Part shown: positions 36,093-45,520 of the stretch, piece by piece
How positions within the stretch are numbered: the stretch's first letter is position 1
Layout of the letters: each line of letters opens with the position of its first letter
Source: Halomonas sp. CH40
GTDB taxonomy: Bacteria; Pseudomonadota; Gammaproteobacteria; Pseudomonadales; Halomonadaceae
Reading direction: 5' to 3'
Length of the DNA stretch: 64,000 nt
Assembly (NCBI GenBank): GCA_041875495.1
Contig: CP112982.1
Coordinates: forward strand, 2,418,001-2,482,000
Program-made: the position numbers and the translations under genes
Notes under the pieces: generated by a model
Seen by the model: only the letters and a program-made list of their open reading frames with translations
The model's database searches: none
Told to the model about the DNA's origin: nothing

Positions 36093-39000
36093 TTACGTTT
36101 GAGAGGCGTTGTCATTACCCAGGCGCTTGTTGTTGAGCCACTGCGCAATGCTGGCAATCATGGCATAGAAACTGGGGATGAACATGCTACCCAGAATCGC
36201 CACTGTGCCCATGCCCACGGCTACCGTGGTGCCGATATGATGACTGCTGACATCACTGGCGCCGGTGGCAAGCGCCAGCGGCAAGGTACCGAAAATAAAC
36301 GCCAGTGACGTCATGACAATCGGGCGGAAACGCAGCTCTGCCGCGCTTACCGCTGCCTCACGGATGGTTTTACCCAGCTCCTTACGCTGCAGCTCGGCAA
36401 ACTCGACAATCAGGATGGCATTCTTGGCCGCCAGCCCGACCACCACCAATATGCCGATTTCCACATAGACACTGGTATCCAGGCCACGCAGCACAATGCC
36501 ACCAATACTGCCCAGGAAGGCAAAAGGGGTTGCGGTTAATACCGCCAAGGGCAACGACCAGCTTTCGTACTGGGCGGCGAGGATCAGGAACACCATGATC
36601 AGGCCAAAGATGATCGCCATAGCAGCGGTGTTGCCCAGCTCACTTTCCTGATAGGCAGTACCTGTCCAGCCCATGCCCCACTCGTTGCCCAGGGTATCGC
36701 GAACCACCTCCTCCATGGCCTCAATGGCCTGGGTGGAACTATAGCCTTCTGCCGGGCCACCCTGGAACTGGGCACCCAGGTAAACGCCAAAGCGCGACAC
36801 CACTGCGGGCTTGGCCTGGCGCTCCAGGGTCACAAATTCAGACAGCGGAATCCGCTCACCATTGCCACCGCGAACATAGATATGGTTCAGGTCATCCGGC
36901 GTCTTGCGGTATTCGTCTTCGTTTTGCAAATACACCTGGAAGTTGCGGTTCTGGTAACTGAAGAAGTTCACAAAACCATTACCAAAGGTATTCGACAAAG
37001 TGGCGTTGAGTGCCTGCAGTGACACCCCGTAGCTCAGGGCCTTCTGCTGGTCGATCTCAGCCCGGTAGCCCGGCACATTGACATTGAAGGTGGTGAAGAC
37101 ACGTTCAAGTGCGGGGTGCTGGTTGGCCGCCTGCATGATTTGCATGGAGGCCTGGAACAGTTCACGCGAATCCGCACCACCAAAGGATTGCAGGTAGCCG
37201 GTAAAGCCCCCGGTTGTGGAAAGCCCCATGATAGGCGGCACGTTGAAGGCCATTGCTGAACCGCCAGGAATCTCAGCCCCCAGCTGCATGATCCGGCCGA
37301 CGAGCCCATCCGCGGTCAGCGAGCGCTCCTCCCAAGGATCAAGGTTAATGAACATGATACCGCGGGCCGTATTGACCGCGCTGGAAAGGATGTCATAGCC
37401 CGCCACCGCTGAGGAATAGCGCACGCCATCAATGGCTTCGATCTGGCTACTCAGCTCATCCATATAGGCCTGGGTACGCTCAAGGGAGGCGGAATCCGGC
37501 AGCTGCACTGCCGCCAGCACAACCCCCTGATCAGTTTCTGGCACCAGGGAGGCCGGCGTAGTCTGGTACAGCCACCAGGAACCGGCGACCACCAGCCCGG
37601 TCAGCAACAGCGCCAGCCCCCAAAAACGCACCAGCACCCTGACAATCGCCATATAACCTGCAGTAATCGCTGCAAACAGGCGGTTAAACAGGCGCAGCGG
37701 CAAACCCAGGACATGCATTATCTTCGATTCATTCTTAGGCTTATGCTTGATGAAAATCGCCGAGAGCGCTGGGGTAAATGTCAGTGCCATCAAGGCAGAA
37801 AATGCCACCGAAATGGCCACCGTCAGGGCAAACTGCTGATAGATCTGCCCGGTAAAACCACCCAGGAAGGCGACCGGAACAAAGACCGCCGCCATGATCA
37901 GGGAGGTCGCGATGACAGGCCCGCCAACTTCTTTCATGGCGCGGATTGTCGCCTGCATGACGCTGATATCTTCGTCTTCGCTCAACACCCGCTCAACGTT
38001 TTCCACCACCAGAATTGCATCGTCGACGACAATGCCGATGGATAGCACCAGGGCAAACAGCGTCAACAGGTTGATCGAGAAACCGAACATGTAGAAACCG
38101 GCAAAGGTCGCCAATACCGCTACCGGCACCACCGACATGGCAATCACGGTAAAACGCCAGTTCTGCAGGAAGATGAACAGGATCACCCCGACAATCAGGA
38201 AGGCCTCAATAAAGACCTTGACGACCGTATTCACCGAGGCATCAATAAACAGGGTGGTATCATAGGGCACCACGTAATCCAGCCCTGGAGGGAAGCGTTC
38301 CTTCAGGTCCACCATGGTGTTACGCACCGCCTCGGCGGTTTCCAGCGCATTGGCACCCGGCTGCTGGTTGATGATGATCGGGGTCATGCTGGCGCCGTTC
38401 AGCTTGGCATTCACCCCATAGAAGGAAGCACCCAGTTCAATACGCGCGACATCGTCAAGCTGTAATGAGGAGCCATCCGGGTTGGTACGCAAATAGATAT
38501 TGCGGAAATCATCCACATTATTCAGGCGTCCGCCGGCAGTAATCGTGTAGGTGAAAGCACGCGGGTCACTTTGCGGCGTTGCCGCCAGGCTACCGGCAGG
38601 CACTTCGGTATTCTGGGCACGAATGGCGCTGGCCACTTCCGTCGGCGTCAGATCATATTGGGCCAGCTTGTTCGGATCCATCCAGATGCGCATGGCAAAC
38701 TCACCGCCACCCAGCACCTCGGCTTCCCCCACTCCAGGTACCTGACGCAGCTCGTCAAGGACGTTCAGAGTGGCATAGTTCTGCATGAAAATGCGGTTGT
38801 AGTCACCTTCAGGTGATATCAGGGCCACCAGCATCAGAATCGAACTGGAGCGCAGTTCGACCTTGACCCCCTGAGACTGCACGGCCTCGGGAAGCCGCGA
38901 AAGCGCCCCCTGAACCCGGTTATTGACGTTGATGGTATTGATATCCCCAGAGGTGCCGATATCAAAGGCCACGTTAAGCGACATCGAACCGTTATCGGCG

Positions 39001-39251
39001 CTGGTCGAGGTCATGTAGAGCATGTCCTCAACGCCGTTGATCGCTTCTGCCAGCGGAGCCGCCACGGTTTGCGCCACGGTTTCAGCATCCGCCCCGGGGA
39101 ACTGGGCGCTCACTGAGACGGTAGGCGGTACAACGTTGGGATATTGCTCAACAGGGAGTACCCGCATGCTGACCACGCCGACCAGGGTCAGGATGATCGC
39201 CAGCACGGTGGCAAAGATAGGCCGGGCAATAAAGAAATTGGAAAAACTCAT
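36093..39251 (-). CDS. RND-family multidrug efflux transporter (AcrB/MexB-like)
   Basis: A 1052-residue inner-membrane proton-driven pump. The N-terminus SFSNFFIARPIFATVLAI, the proton-relay pair in SIGIVVDDAILVVENVERVL and the conserved Lys in LAAKNAILIVEF are present, with 12 predicted membrane helices and two large periplasmic loops. Its ATG overlaps the stop of the adaptor gene by ATGA, so the two are coupled. With the adaptor and the TolC-like gene it makes a complete tripartite pump for hydrophobic compounds. Confidence 0.95.
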   Translation of the reverse strand: MSFSNFFIARPIFATVLAIILTLVGVVSMRVLPVEQYPNVVPPTVSVSAQFPGADAETVAQTVAAPLAEAINGVEDMLYMTSTSADNGSMSLNVAFDIGTSGDINTINVNNRVQGALSRLPEAVQSQGVKVELRSSSILMLVALISPEGDYNRIFMQNYATLNVLDELRQVPGVGEAEVLGGGEFAMRIWMDPNKLAQYDLTPTEVASAIRAQNTEVPAGSLAATPQSDPRAFTYTITAGGRLNNVDDFRNIYLRTNPDGSSLQLDDVARIELGASFYGVNAKLNGASMTPIIINQQPGANALETAEAVRNTMVDLKERFPPGLDYVVPYDTTLFIDASVNTVVKVFIEAFLIVGVILFIFLQNWRFTVIAMSVVPVAVLATFAGFYMFGFSINLLTLFALVLSIGIVVDDAILVVENVERVLSEDEDISVMQATIRAMKEVGGPVIATSLIMAAVFVPVAFLGGFTGQIYQQFALTVAISVAFSALMALTFTPALSAIFIKHKPKNESKIMHVLGLPLRLFNRLFAAITAGYMAIVRVLVRFWGLALLLTGLVVAGSWWLYQTTPASLVPETDQGVVLAAVQLPDSASLERTQAYMDELSSQIEAIDGVRYSSAVAGYDILSSAVNTARGIMFINLDPWEERSLTADGLVGRIMQLGAEIPGGSAMAFNVPPIMGLSTTGGFTGYLQSFGGADSRELFQASMQIMQAANQHPALERVFTTFNVNVPGYRAEIDQQKALSYGVSLQALNATLSNTFGNGFVNFFSYQNRNFQVYLQNEDEYRKTPDDLNHIYVRGGNGERIPLSEFVTLERQAKPAVVSRFGVYLGAQFQGGPAEGYSSTQAIEAMEEVVRDTLGNEWGMGWTGTAYQESELGNTAAMAIIFGLIMVFLILAAQYESWSLPLAVLTATPFAFLGSIGGIVLRGLDTSVYVEIGILVVVGLAAKNAILIVEFAELQRKELGKTIREAAVSAAELRFRPIVMTSLAFIFGTLPLALATGASDVSSHHIGTTVAVGMGTVAILGSMFIPSFYAMIASIAQWLNNKRLGNDNASQT

Positions 39252-40516
39252 GAGGCATCATCTCCGCCCGCTTCTGAATCCTCACCCTGAGGTTCGTTCT
39301 GGGCTTCTGCCGCCTCTTCCTGCGTTTCCTCCTGAGTCTCTTCTTTCTCTTCCTCGATATTTTCCACCAGATTGTCAGCGTCACCGTCAAAGGCACGCGG
39401 CTCTATCTTGCGGCCCGGCTCGATACCGGCCGGGTCGCCGACAATAACCCGCTCACCCAATTCCAGGCCACCTTCGATCACCTGCCATGGGCCAGCCAAC
39501 TCGCCCAGCTCCACTGTGCGTGCACGCGCCGTACTATCCTCATCCAGAACAAACACCTGCGGCCCCATCAGCCCCTGGGTGATGGCAATTTCCGGCACGG
39601 CGATAACGCCATAACGCTTCAAACCGGCAATGCGAACGCGCACAAACTGCCCGGGTAATACCTGGCCATCCGGGTTATCGACATTGGCATTGGCCTGAAC
39701 CGTGCTGGTGCCCTGGCTGACCCGGGAGCCAAGGTAATCCATATAGCCTTCAAGCGGCGATTCGTGGCCGGCCACATCCAGCAATACCATGATATCGGCC
39801 AACTCAGTGCCGTCATTCAACTGCCGGCGTAATTCGAACGCATCCCGTTGAGGCAGCTGAAAACGCACTTCCAGCGGGTCAAGCGGCGTAATGGTAGTCA
39901 ACGCCGTACCGGGAGTGACCAGATTACCTACGTTGACCTCACTCAGGCTGATCATGCCAGCGACGGGCGCCTTGACCTCAGAATAAGCCAAGTCGATCTG
40001 TGCCCGGGCCAACGAAGCCTCGGCCTGAGCCACACTGGCACGGGCCACCTGCATTTCGGCCAACGCCTGGTCATACTGCTGGCGGCTGACCGAGTTCTGG
40101 CTCAGCAGCCGCTCGAAGCGCTGCGCATCGCGCTGGGCGCGAGAAAGCTCGGCGCGGGCACTCTGCAGGTCAGCTTCACGCTGGTTAACGGTCGCCTGAT
40201 AGACGTCCGGCTCAATGGAATACAGCCGCTGGCCTTCTTCCACCATCTGCCCTGGCTCAAAGTGGCGCTGTTGTAGCACCCCAGTGATCCTGGCCACCAG
40301 CGCCACTTCATTATCACTGCGCAACAATGACGAGTAGGAGCGTTCCAGGTCGATGTCCTGACGTTTCACCTCAGTGACCTCCACTTCATGCGGTGGCCGT
40401 TCCTGCTGGTCACCGCCTGACTGCGCCAGCACCGGTTGAGGCTGCAGAACATTCAACGTTATGCCTGCTCCGATCACCAGAGCCGCCAACATGCCTCGCT
40501 TCGATAGTAACTTCAT
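39248..40516 (-). CDS. RND efflux membrane fusion (adaptor) protein
   Basis: A 422-residue periplasmic adaptor of the AcrA/MexA class. A signal sequence (MKLLSKRGMLAALVIGAG, cleaved near residue 32) has no lipobox Cys, unlike AcrA and MexA, so anchoring may be by other means. A lipoyl-like half motif (QLNDGTELADI region), a coiled-coil hairpin (about 105-165) and a barrel domain follow. The C-terminal tail (about 385-422) is strongly acidic (Glu-rich repeats), an oddity perhaps linked to salt adaptation. It is between tolC-like and acrB-like genes. Confidence 0.92.
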   Translation of the reverse strand: MKLLSKRGMLAALVIGAGITLNVLQPQPVLAQSGGDQQERPPHEVEVTEVKRQDIDLERSYSSLLRSDNEVALVARITGVLQQRHFEPGQMVEEGQRLYSIEPDVYQATVNQREADLQSARAELSRAQRDAQRFERLLSQNSVSRQQYDQALAEMQVARASVAQAEASLARAQIDLAYSEVKAPVAGMISLSEVNVGNLVTPGTALTTITPLDPLEVRFQLPQRDAFELRRQLNDGTELADIMVLLDVAGHESPLEGYMDYLGSRVSQGTSTVQANANVDNPDGQVLPGQFVRVRIAGLKRYGVIAVPEIAITQGLMGPQVFVLDEDSTARARTVELGELAGPWQVIEGGLELGERVIVGDPAGIEPGRKIEPRAFDGDADNLVENIEEEKEETQEETQEEAAEAQNEPQGEDSEAGGDDAS

Positions 40517-40563
40517 GGATGATACTTCCGTTTATCCGCTGGATAGGTACACATTTACTTTAA

Positions 40564-40584
40564 TCATACACGCATGAATGTAAA
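40564..40584. promoter_or_regulatory. Candidate TetR/AcrR-type operator before the adaptor gene
   Basis: TCATACACGCATGAATGTA lies in the 83-base gap between the TolC-like stop and the adaptor ATG. The CATGAATGTAAATA part resembles the TtgR operator. It would let the adaptor and pump be controlled separately from the outer membrane gene. Prediction from pattern only. Confidence 0.4.
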
Positions 40585-40599
40585 TACTGTAGAAATAAA

Positions 40600-42051
40600 T
40601 CACCCATTACGGCGTGGACGCTCACCTATATTGGTGACACTACCAAGGTTATCTTCGGGCAGGGTAAACTCGACCCTTTCCTCTCCCAGCCATTCGTTAA
40701 TCTCTTCAAGCGCCGCCACATCAAGAGTGCCTGCCTGCTGGCGAAGGGTCAGCAGGTTGATCACGTAGTCGTAACGGGCGCTGGCATGGTCTGCAATGGC
40801 GTTGTAGAGGCTTTGCTCAGCGTTCAGCACATCGACGATATTACGCGTACCCACCTCATAGCCGGCGCGGGTGGCATCCAGGGCGCTCTGGTTGGATACA
40901 ATCGCCTGCTGACGCGCCTCAATCGTTGAGACATTATTGCTCAGCTGGGTATAACGCGAACGTATCTGCTGCACGGTTTCACGGCGCTGATCTTCAAAAT
41001 CATACTGGCTGGCTTCCAGCAGGAAGGTGTTTTCCTGAATGGTCGCTTCTGTGGTGCCGCCGGTGTAAAGCGGCATGCTGACCCGCAGCCCGACTTCACT
41101 GGCTGAGTTATAGCCTGATGCCCCACTGCGGTCGTTGTCTGAAAAGTTGTAGTTGGCAAACGCATTCAGAGTGGGGGATTCCTGAGCCTTGGCGATTTCC
41201 AGGCTACTACGCCTGAGGGCAACACCGGCTTCGCTGGCCAGCACCAGGGGGTTATTTTTCATTGCCAGTTCAACCCAGTAATCACGGTCTTCCGGAGTAG
41301 GTAGAGCAACCGGCATCGCATCAGTCAGGACGTCAATGCTTTCGTAGCGCTGGCCGGTCAAGCGCTCCAGCGCCTCAAAGCGCACCTGGAGGTCACTATC
41401 GGCGGCAATCCGCACAGCGCGAGACTGGTCAAACGCTGCCTTGGCTTCTTCCACCTCAGTAATCGCGATCAGGCCTACTTCAAACTGTTCCCTGGCCTGC
41501 TCCAGCTGGCGACCGATGGCGCGCTCCTGGGCACGCCGGGCATCGAGCAGTTCATAGGCGCGCAGAATTTCAAAATACGCCGACGCCACATCAATCAGCA
41601 GCTGCTGTTCGGTGGCTGCCAGCTGGAAAAGCTGTTGATCAATCTGACGATCGGCCTGTTCCACCTGGCGACGCTTCAGGGCATCAAACAGCGCCTGGGT
41701 CGCTTCAAGGGATAGCCCGACACTGTTGACGCTGTCATCGCCACCCACGCCCGCTGTTGGCACGCTGCTTGTCTGGCTCTCATACTGACGACTATGTGAA
41801 AGGCTACCGTTGACGCTCACCTGAGGTTTCAATGCGCCCTCGGCAGCATTGCGGGCCGCTTCAGTGCTGCGTGTTACCAGGCGCGCCGATGACAATGCCG
41901 CATTGTTATTAATGGCGTCCTGGGTAATGGTCAAAAGGTTAGCTGACCATGCGGGCGCTCCCCAGGCAGCAGCTACCAATGTGGGTAAAAGCGCACGTTT
42001 CAGCCAACGACAGCGTGGCAGTGGCTGGGTGTGGGCAGAAGATCTTGGCAT
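40600..42051 (-). CDS. TolC-family outer membrane efflux protein
   Basis: A 483-residue outer membrane channel from the ATG at 42051, which has GAGG nine bases upstream; an ATG nine codons earlier has no ribosome site. The signal peptide ends WGAPAWSA. Two outer-membrane-efflux repeats with long coiled-coil helices follow (e.g. LLIDVASAYFEILRAYELLDARRAQE; QIRSRYTQLSNNVSTIEARQQ). It is the first gene of the efflux operon. The C-terminus is short, like E. coli TolC without its tail. Confidence 0.93.
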   Translation of the reverse strand: MPRSSAHTQPLPRCRWLKRALLPTLVAAAWGAPAWSANLLTITQDAINNNAALSSARLVTRSTEAARNAAEGALKPQVSVNGSLSHSRQYESQTSSVPTAGVGGDDSVNSVGLSLEATQALFDALKRRQVEQADRQIDQQLFQLAATEQQLLIDVASAYFEILRAYELLDARRAQERAIGRQLEQAREQFEVGLIAITEVEEAKAAFDQSRAVRIAADSDLQVRFEALERLTGQRYESIDVLTDAMPVALPTPEDRDYWVELAMKNNPLVLASEAGVALRRSSLEIAKAQESPTLNAFANYNFSDNDRSGASGYNSASEVGLRVSMPLYTGGTTEATIQENTFLLEASQYDFEDQRRETVQQIRSRYTQLSNNVSTIEARQQAIVSNQSALDATRAGYEVGTRNIVDVLNAEQSLYNAIADHASARYDYVINLLTLRQQAGTLDVAALEEINEWLGEERVEFTLPEDNLGSVTNIGERPRRNG

Positions 42052-42140
42052 GTTAACGTCCTCGGTATAATCCGTCATAAGGAGTGGCGGTTGCGGAGCA
42101 AGGCTTGCCAGTGCAAGCGGGCCGATATTGATGAATAATA

Positions 42141-42164
42141 TACATACATTGTCGCATGTTCATA
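42141..42164. promoter_or_regulatory. AcrR-like operator in the efflux operon promoter region
   Basis: TACATACATTGTCGCATGTT and the next four bases match the E. coli AcrR operator at 17 of 24 positions by hand comparison, including the first ten in a row. It lies 90 bases upstream of the TolC-like start and overlaps the first possible ATG of the divergent hydrolase gene. Confidence 0.55.
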
Positions 42165-42254
42165 ACCAAAGATCTGTCCGCCGGGTGGTTTTCCACGAAT
42201 TTTGACATATCCTTACCAGAGCCTGATGTTGACCACCTGATGCGAGAAAGCGCT

Positions 42255-43151
42255 ATGGATGCTATGAAATGCCTGAAAGTCGGCCAGCTTGATATCGTCG
42301 TGCGCATCTGGAATCCGGATGCGCCCCATAGCGTTATTGCCTGGCACGGCCTGGCACGCCACGGCGGTGATTTTGAGCAACTGGCTCGCCATCTGGGCCC
42401 ACAGTGGCGGGTACTGGCACCCGACACCCCCGGCAGAGGGCTTTCTGACTGGTCGTTTTATCCTGCCAAAGACTACCTTTACAGTCATTACATGACCGTT
42501 GCCACCCAGGTAATGGATGCCTTTGAGCTGGAAAGTGCCCCCTGGATCGGCACCTCCATGGGTGGGCTTCTGGGCATACTACTGGCCGCCGATGATGACA
42601 CGGCGTCACGCATTCGCTGCCTGGTGCTCAATGATGTTGGCCCTGCCCTTGAGCCCGAGGCGCTGACCCAGATGGCCACCTACTTCAGTACCTTAAAGCG
42701 TTTTACCACCTTTGCTGAGCTGCGTGAGGCACTCCAGGAAAATTATCAAGGGTTTGGCATCACTCGGGAACAAGAGTGGTTAAGCATGGCACACTCAAGC
42801 GCCCGCCGCCTGCCCGATGGCGCCTGGACCTTTCATTACGATCCACGTATCGCGGAGCAGTTTATTCACGACACACCGCGCGACACCTGGGCCGATTGGG
42901 CAAAGATCCGCTGCCCGCTGATGCTGATAAGAGGCGAGCATTCCCCGCTGCTCAGCCAGGCTACAGTGGCTGAAATGTGCCAGCGACAGCCACAGATGGG
43001 CTTTCTTGAAGCCCCAGGCTGTGGCCACGCCCCCATGCTCAATGTGCCTGCTCAGGTCGAGCCTATCCGCCAGTTTCTGGAAAAATCCGTGCCGGATGCC
43101 AGGCAACCCTGGTGGCAGACGCTGCTGAAACGCTTGAACCCCTCTGATTAA
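42255..43151 (+). CDS. Alpha/beta hydrolase
   Basis: A serine hydrolase of about 298 residues. The nucleophile is in IGTSMGGLLG, the oxyanion region is WHGLARHGGDF, the acid follows LMLIRGEHSP and the catalytic His is in APGCGHAPML. The start is uncertain: the frame is open to 42156, but that ATG lies inside an operator-like site; ATG at 42240 or 42255 (GAGAAAG upstream) is more likely. The substrate is unknown. It precedes a NIF3-like gene by 11 bases and is probably co-transcribed with it. Confidence 0.8.
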   Translation: MDAMKCLKVGQLDIVVRIWNPDAPHSVIAWHGLARHGGDFEQLARHLGPQWRVLAPDTPGRGLSDWSFYPAKDYLYSHYMTVATQVMDAFELESAPWIGTSMGGLLGILLAADDDTASRIRCLVLNDVGPALEPEALTQMATYFSTLKRFTTFAELREALQENYQGFGITREQEWLSMAHSSARRLPDGAWTFHYDPRIAEQFIHDTPRDTWADWAKIRCPLMLIRGEHSPLLSQATVAEMCQRQPQMGFLEAPGCGHAPMLNVPAQVEPIRQFLEKSVPDARQPWWQTLLKRLNPSD

Positions 43152-43162
43152 GAGAGCTGACC

Positions 43163-43474
43163 ATGTATAAACTGGCCTTTTTCGTTCCCGTTGAAGACGC
43201 TGAAAGCGTCAAGGAAGCGGTATTCTCTACCGGCGCTGGCCGCATCGGCGACTATGAAGCCTGCTGCTTTGCGACCGCGGGCACCGGGCAGTTTCGTCCA
43301 CTGACGGGTGCCCAGCCGCATATCGGCAATGTCAACCAACTCACTCAAGTGGAAGAACTCAAGATTGAGCTGGTATGTCATGATGAGCTGATCGAATCGG
43401 CCATTGCTGCCCTGAAGCTGGCCCACCCGTATGAAACACCTGCTTACGATGTCTGGCGGCTGGCCGATCTTTAA
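43163..43474 (+). CDS. YqfO/NIF3-related CutA-like domain protein
   Basis: A 103-residue protein matching the small inserted domain of NIF3/YqfO proteins: YKLAFFVPVEDAESVKEAVF, GAGRIGDYEACCF, GQFRPLTGAQPHIG and HPYETPAYDVW. The family is structurally related to CutA1/PII. The function is unknown; a metal- or ligand-binding role is likely. The start at 43163 follows GAGAGC. Confidence 0.85.
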   Translation: MYKLAFFVPVEDAESVKEAVFSTGAGRIGDYEACCFATAGTGQFRPLTGAQPHIGNVNQLTQVEELKIELVCHDELIESAIAALKLAHPYETPAYDVWRLADL

Positions 43475-43492
43475 ACTAGTCGGCTCCCCGCA

Positions 43493-44050
43493 TCAAGCAC
43501 TGCCAAAGTAGCGTTCGCGGTCTTCCGGGGTAATCACACCCGTATGCAACGGGTATAGGCCTTTATGGCGATCAGCGTAGAAGTGCCGCAGGGTGTGCTC
43601 GATGGTCGGGAAAGCCAGAGAATCCCAGGGGATTTCGTCTTCTTCAAACAGCGCCACTTCCTCACTCTCCGGCCCTGCCGCAAAGCCACCTACCAAGTCT
43701 GCCTTGAAGATCATATACACCTGATTGATATGAGGAAGGTCAATCAGCGTATACAGATTGGCTAACGCCACTTCGGCACAGGCTTCTTCCCAGGTCTCAC
43801 GGGTGGCGGCCTGGACAGTACTTTCGGCGTTTTCCATATACCCGGCGGGCAGTGTCCAATAGCCTTTGCGTGGTGCAATGGCACGTTTGCACAACAGCAC
43901 CTGAGAGCCGCTGACCGGCAAGGTGCCTGCTACAATACGCGGATTCTGGTAATGAATGGTGCCGCAGGCATCACATAGGTAGCGCGGGCGATCATCACTT
44001 TCCGGAATGGCAAAACGGACTTTCTCACCACATTGACTACAAAAGTTCAT
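43493..44050 (-). CDS. Nudix hydrolase with N-terminal zinc ribbon
   Basis: A 185-residue protein from the ATG at 44050 (GAGAG five bases upstream); the frame is open 30 codons further but the zinc ribbon starts here. FCSQCGE and YLCDACGTIHYQNP give four Cys for zinc. The Nudix box GYMENAESTVQAATRETWEEA is intact. It probably hydrolyses a nucleoside diphosphate derivative, perhaps NADH-like as in NudC relatives, but the short length differs from NudC. Convergent with the YqfO-like gene. Confidence 0.87.
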   Translation of the reverse strand: MNFCSQCGEKVRFAIPESDDRPRYLCDACGTIHYQNPRIVAGTLPVSGSQVLLCKRAIAPRKGYWTLPAGYMENAESTVQAATRETWEEACAEVALANLYTLIDLPHINQVYMIFKADLVGGFAAGPESEEVALFEEDEIPWDSLAFPTIEHTLRHFYADRHKGLYPLHTGVITPEDRERYFGSA

Positions 44051-44138
44051 TGGCACTCTCGCTTGAAGGCAACGCATAGCGCCACTTGACGCCAACGCTC
44101 GCTGCTGGGTAAAAGAAAACACAGACTCGGGAAACCTC

Positions 44139-44783
44139 ATGTTAGAGAAACTCAGCCAACGGCTGCAACAGCACCGCCCTCAACGCTTGAAGGATATGAA
44201 CCTCCCCAGGGCGGCAGTACTGATGCCCATCGTCGACCGTCCGCAGCCAACCCTGCTGCTGACCCGGCGTGCCAGCCATATGGCCACCCACAGCGGCCAG
44301 GTGGCGTTTCCCGGTGGCAAGCAGGAGCCGCAGGACCCGGATCTCTATGCCACCGCCCTGCGCGAGGCCGAGGAAGAAATTGCCCTTCCGCCTGATCAGG
44401 TCAAGGCACTGGGGCAGCTTTCCGATGTGATTTCCCTGCACGGTATTCAGGTTACCCCCTGGGTGGGGTTGATTCCTCCTGACTTGCCCCTCAAGGCAGA
44501 CCCCAGCGAGCTGGATGCGATTTTCGAAGTTCCCGTACAACATTTTCTGGACGACCGGCGCACCCATACCGATGTGATCACCGTTGATGGCATTGCCTAC
44601 TACGTGCCAAGCTACCATGTCGATGGTTTTGTGATCTGGGGGCTTTCCGCCATGATGTTGGTGGAACTGCTGGCAAAGGGTTTTGGCATGCCTATCAGCC
44701 TGTATGAAAAGCCTGGCGGCTTGCTACGCCGCCACCCGGTACGCGGGGTTTCCGAGCGCTCAAAACCCATGGCTGATAAATAA
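44139..44783 (+). CDS. Nudix CoA pyrophosphatase (NudL-like)
   Basis: A 214-residue protein. HSGQVAFPGGKQEPQDPDLY (the CoA-type motif before the Nudix box) is followed by TALREAEEEIALPPDQV, giving the REXXEE signature. This is the pattern of the NudL/YeaB coenzyme A diphosphatase family, which cleaves CoA to 3',5'-ADP and phosphopantetheine. Divergent from the other Nudix gene at 43493-44050. The substrate is inferred from the family. Confidence 0.88.
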   Translation: MLEKLSQRLQQHRPQRLKDMNLPRAAVLMPIVDRPQPTLLLTRRASHMATHSGQVAFPGGKQEPQDPDLYATALREAEEEIALPPDQVKALGQLSDVISLHGIQVTPWVGLIPPDLPLKADPSELDAIFEVPVQHFLDDRRTHTDVITVDGIAYYVPSYHVDGFVIWGLSAMMLVELLAKGFGMPISLYEKPGGLLRRHPVRGVSERSKPMADK

Positions 44784-44847
44784 AACTGGCGGCGCTGACA
44801 TTTCATGCTATAACGCATTTTTTCTGACGGATAACTGACTCTTGACC

Positions 44848-45516
44848 ATGATGTCACCCTCATTATCGGCGGCTTCACTGCTTGGCCCGACCACCATCAA
44901 TCGCATCGTGGATGCTCTTGTCGAGCAGGGCTGGTTTGCAGAAAGTGAGGTGCTGGATCCCGCCCTGTGCCAGCAACTGTATGCTGAAATTTGCCGTCTG
45001 GCTGATCATGATGGCCTGAGTCAAGCGGGTATCGGGCGTGGCACAGAGCATCACCTGCGCAAGGATATTCGCGGTGACGCCATTCACTGGCTGAACCGGG
45101 AAAGCCAGGCCCAACGCACCTATCTGGCTGGCATGGCCGAGCTACAGCAGTCGCTTAATCAGGCGCTGTTTCTGGGGCTGTTCGAATATGAGGCGCATTT
45201 TGCCCACTATCCGCCGGGCGCGTTTTATCAGCGCCATCTGGACAGCTTTCGCGGGCGCGCCAACCGGGTCATTTCCACTGTTGGCTACCTGAACCCAGAA
45301 TGGCCTGCCGACGGAGGCGGTGAAATGGTGATCTATCACCCTGAAAGCCCCGATCAGGAAGTCGCCCGCATCGTTCCGCAGGCGGGCGCCTTTACCTGCT
45401 TCCTGTCAGAGACCGTTCCCCATGAGGTGCTGCCCACCCGCCTGCCCAGAACCAGTATCGCCGGCTGGTTCCGGCGCAATGCCTCCCTGGGCGGTGTTCT
45501 CGACCCGGCGAGCTGA
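44848..45516 (+). CDS. 2-oxoglutarate/Fe(II)-dependent dioxygenase
   Basis: A 222-residue prolyl-hydroxylase-like oxygenase. Iron ligands are His and Asp in FYQRHLDSF and His in ETVPHEVLPTR. The 2-oxoglutarate-binding Arg is in RTSIAGWFRR. The start could be 44842 (TTG), 44848 or 44851 (ATG); none has a strong ribosome site. It overlaps no gene; the next sensor kinase starts four bases after its stop. The substrate, protein or small molecule, is unknown. Confidence 0.83.
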   Translation: MMSPSLSAASLLGPTTINRIVDALVEQGWFAESEVLDPALCQQLYAEICRLADHDGLSQAGIGRGTEHHLRKDIRGDAIHWLNRESQAQRTYLAGMAELQQSLNQALFLGLFEYEAHFAHYPPGAFYQRHLDSFRGRANRVISTVGYLNPEWPADGGGEMVIYHPESPDQEVARIVPQAGAFTCFLSETVPHEVLPTRLPRTSIAGWFRRNASLGGVLDPAS

Positions 45517-45520
45517 CGCT

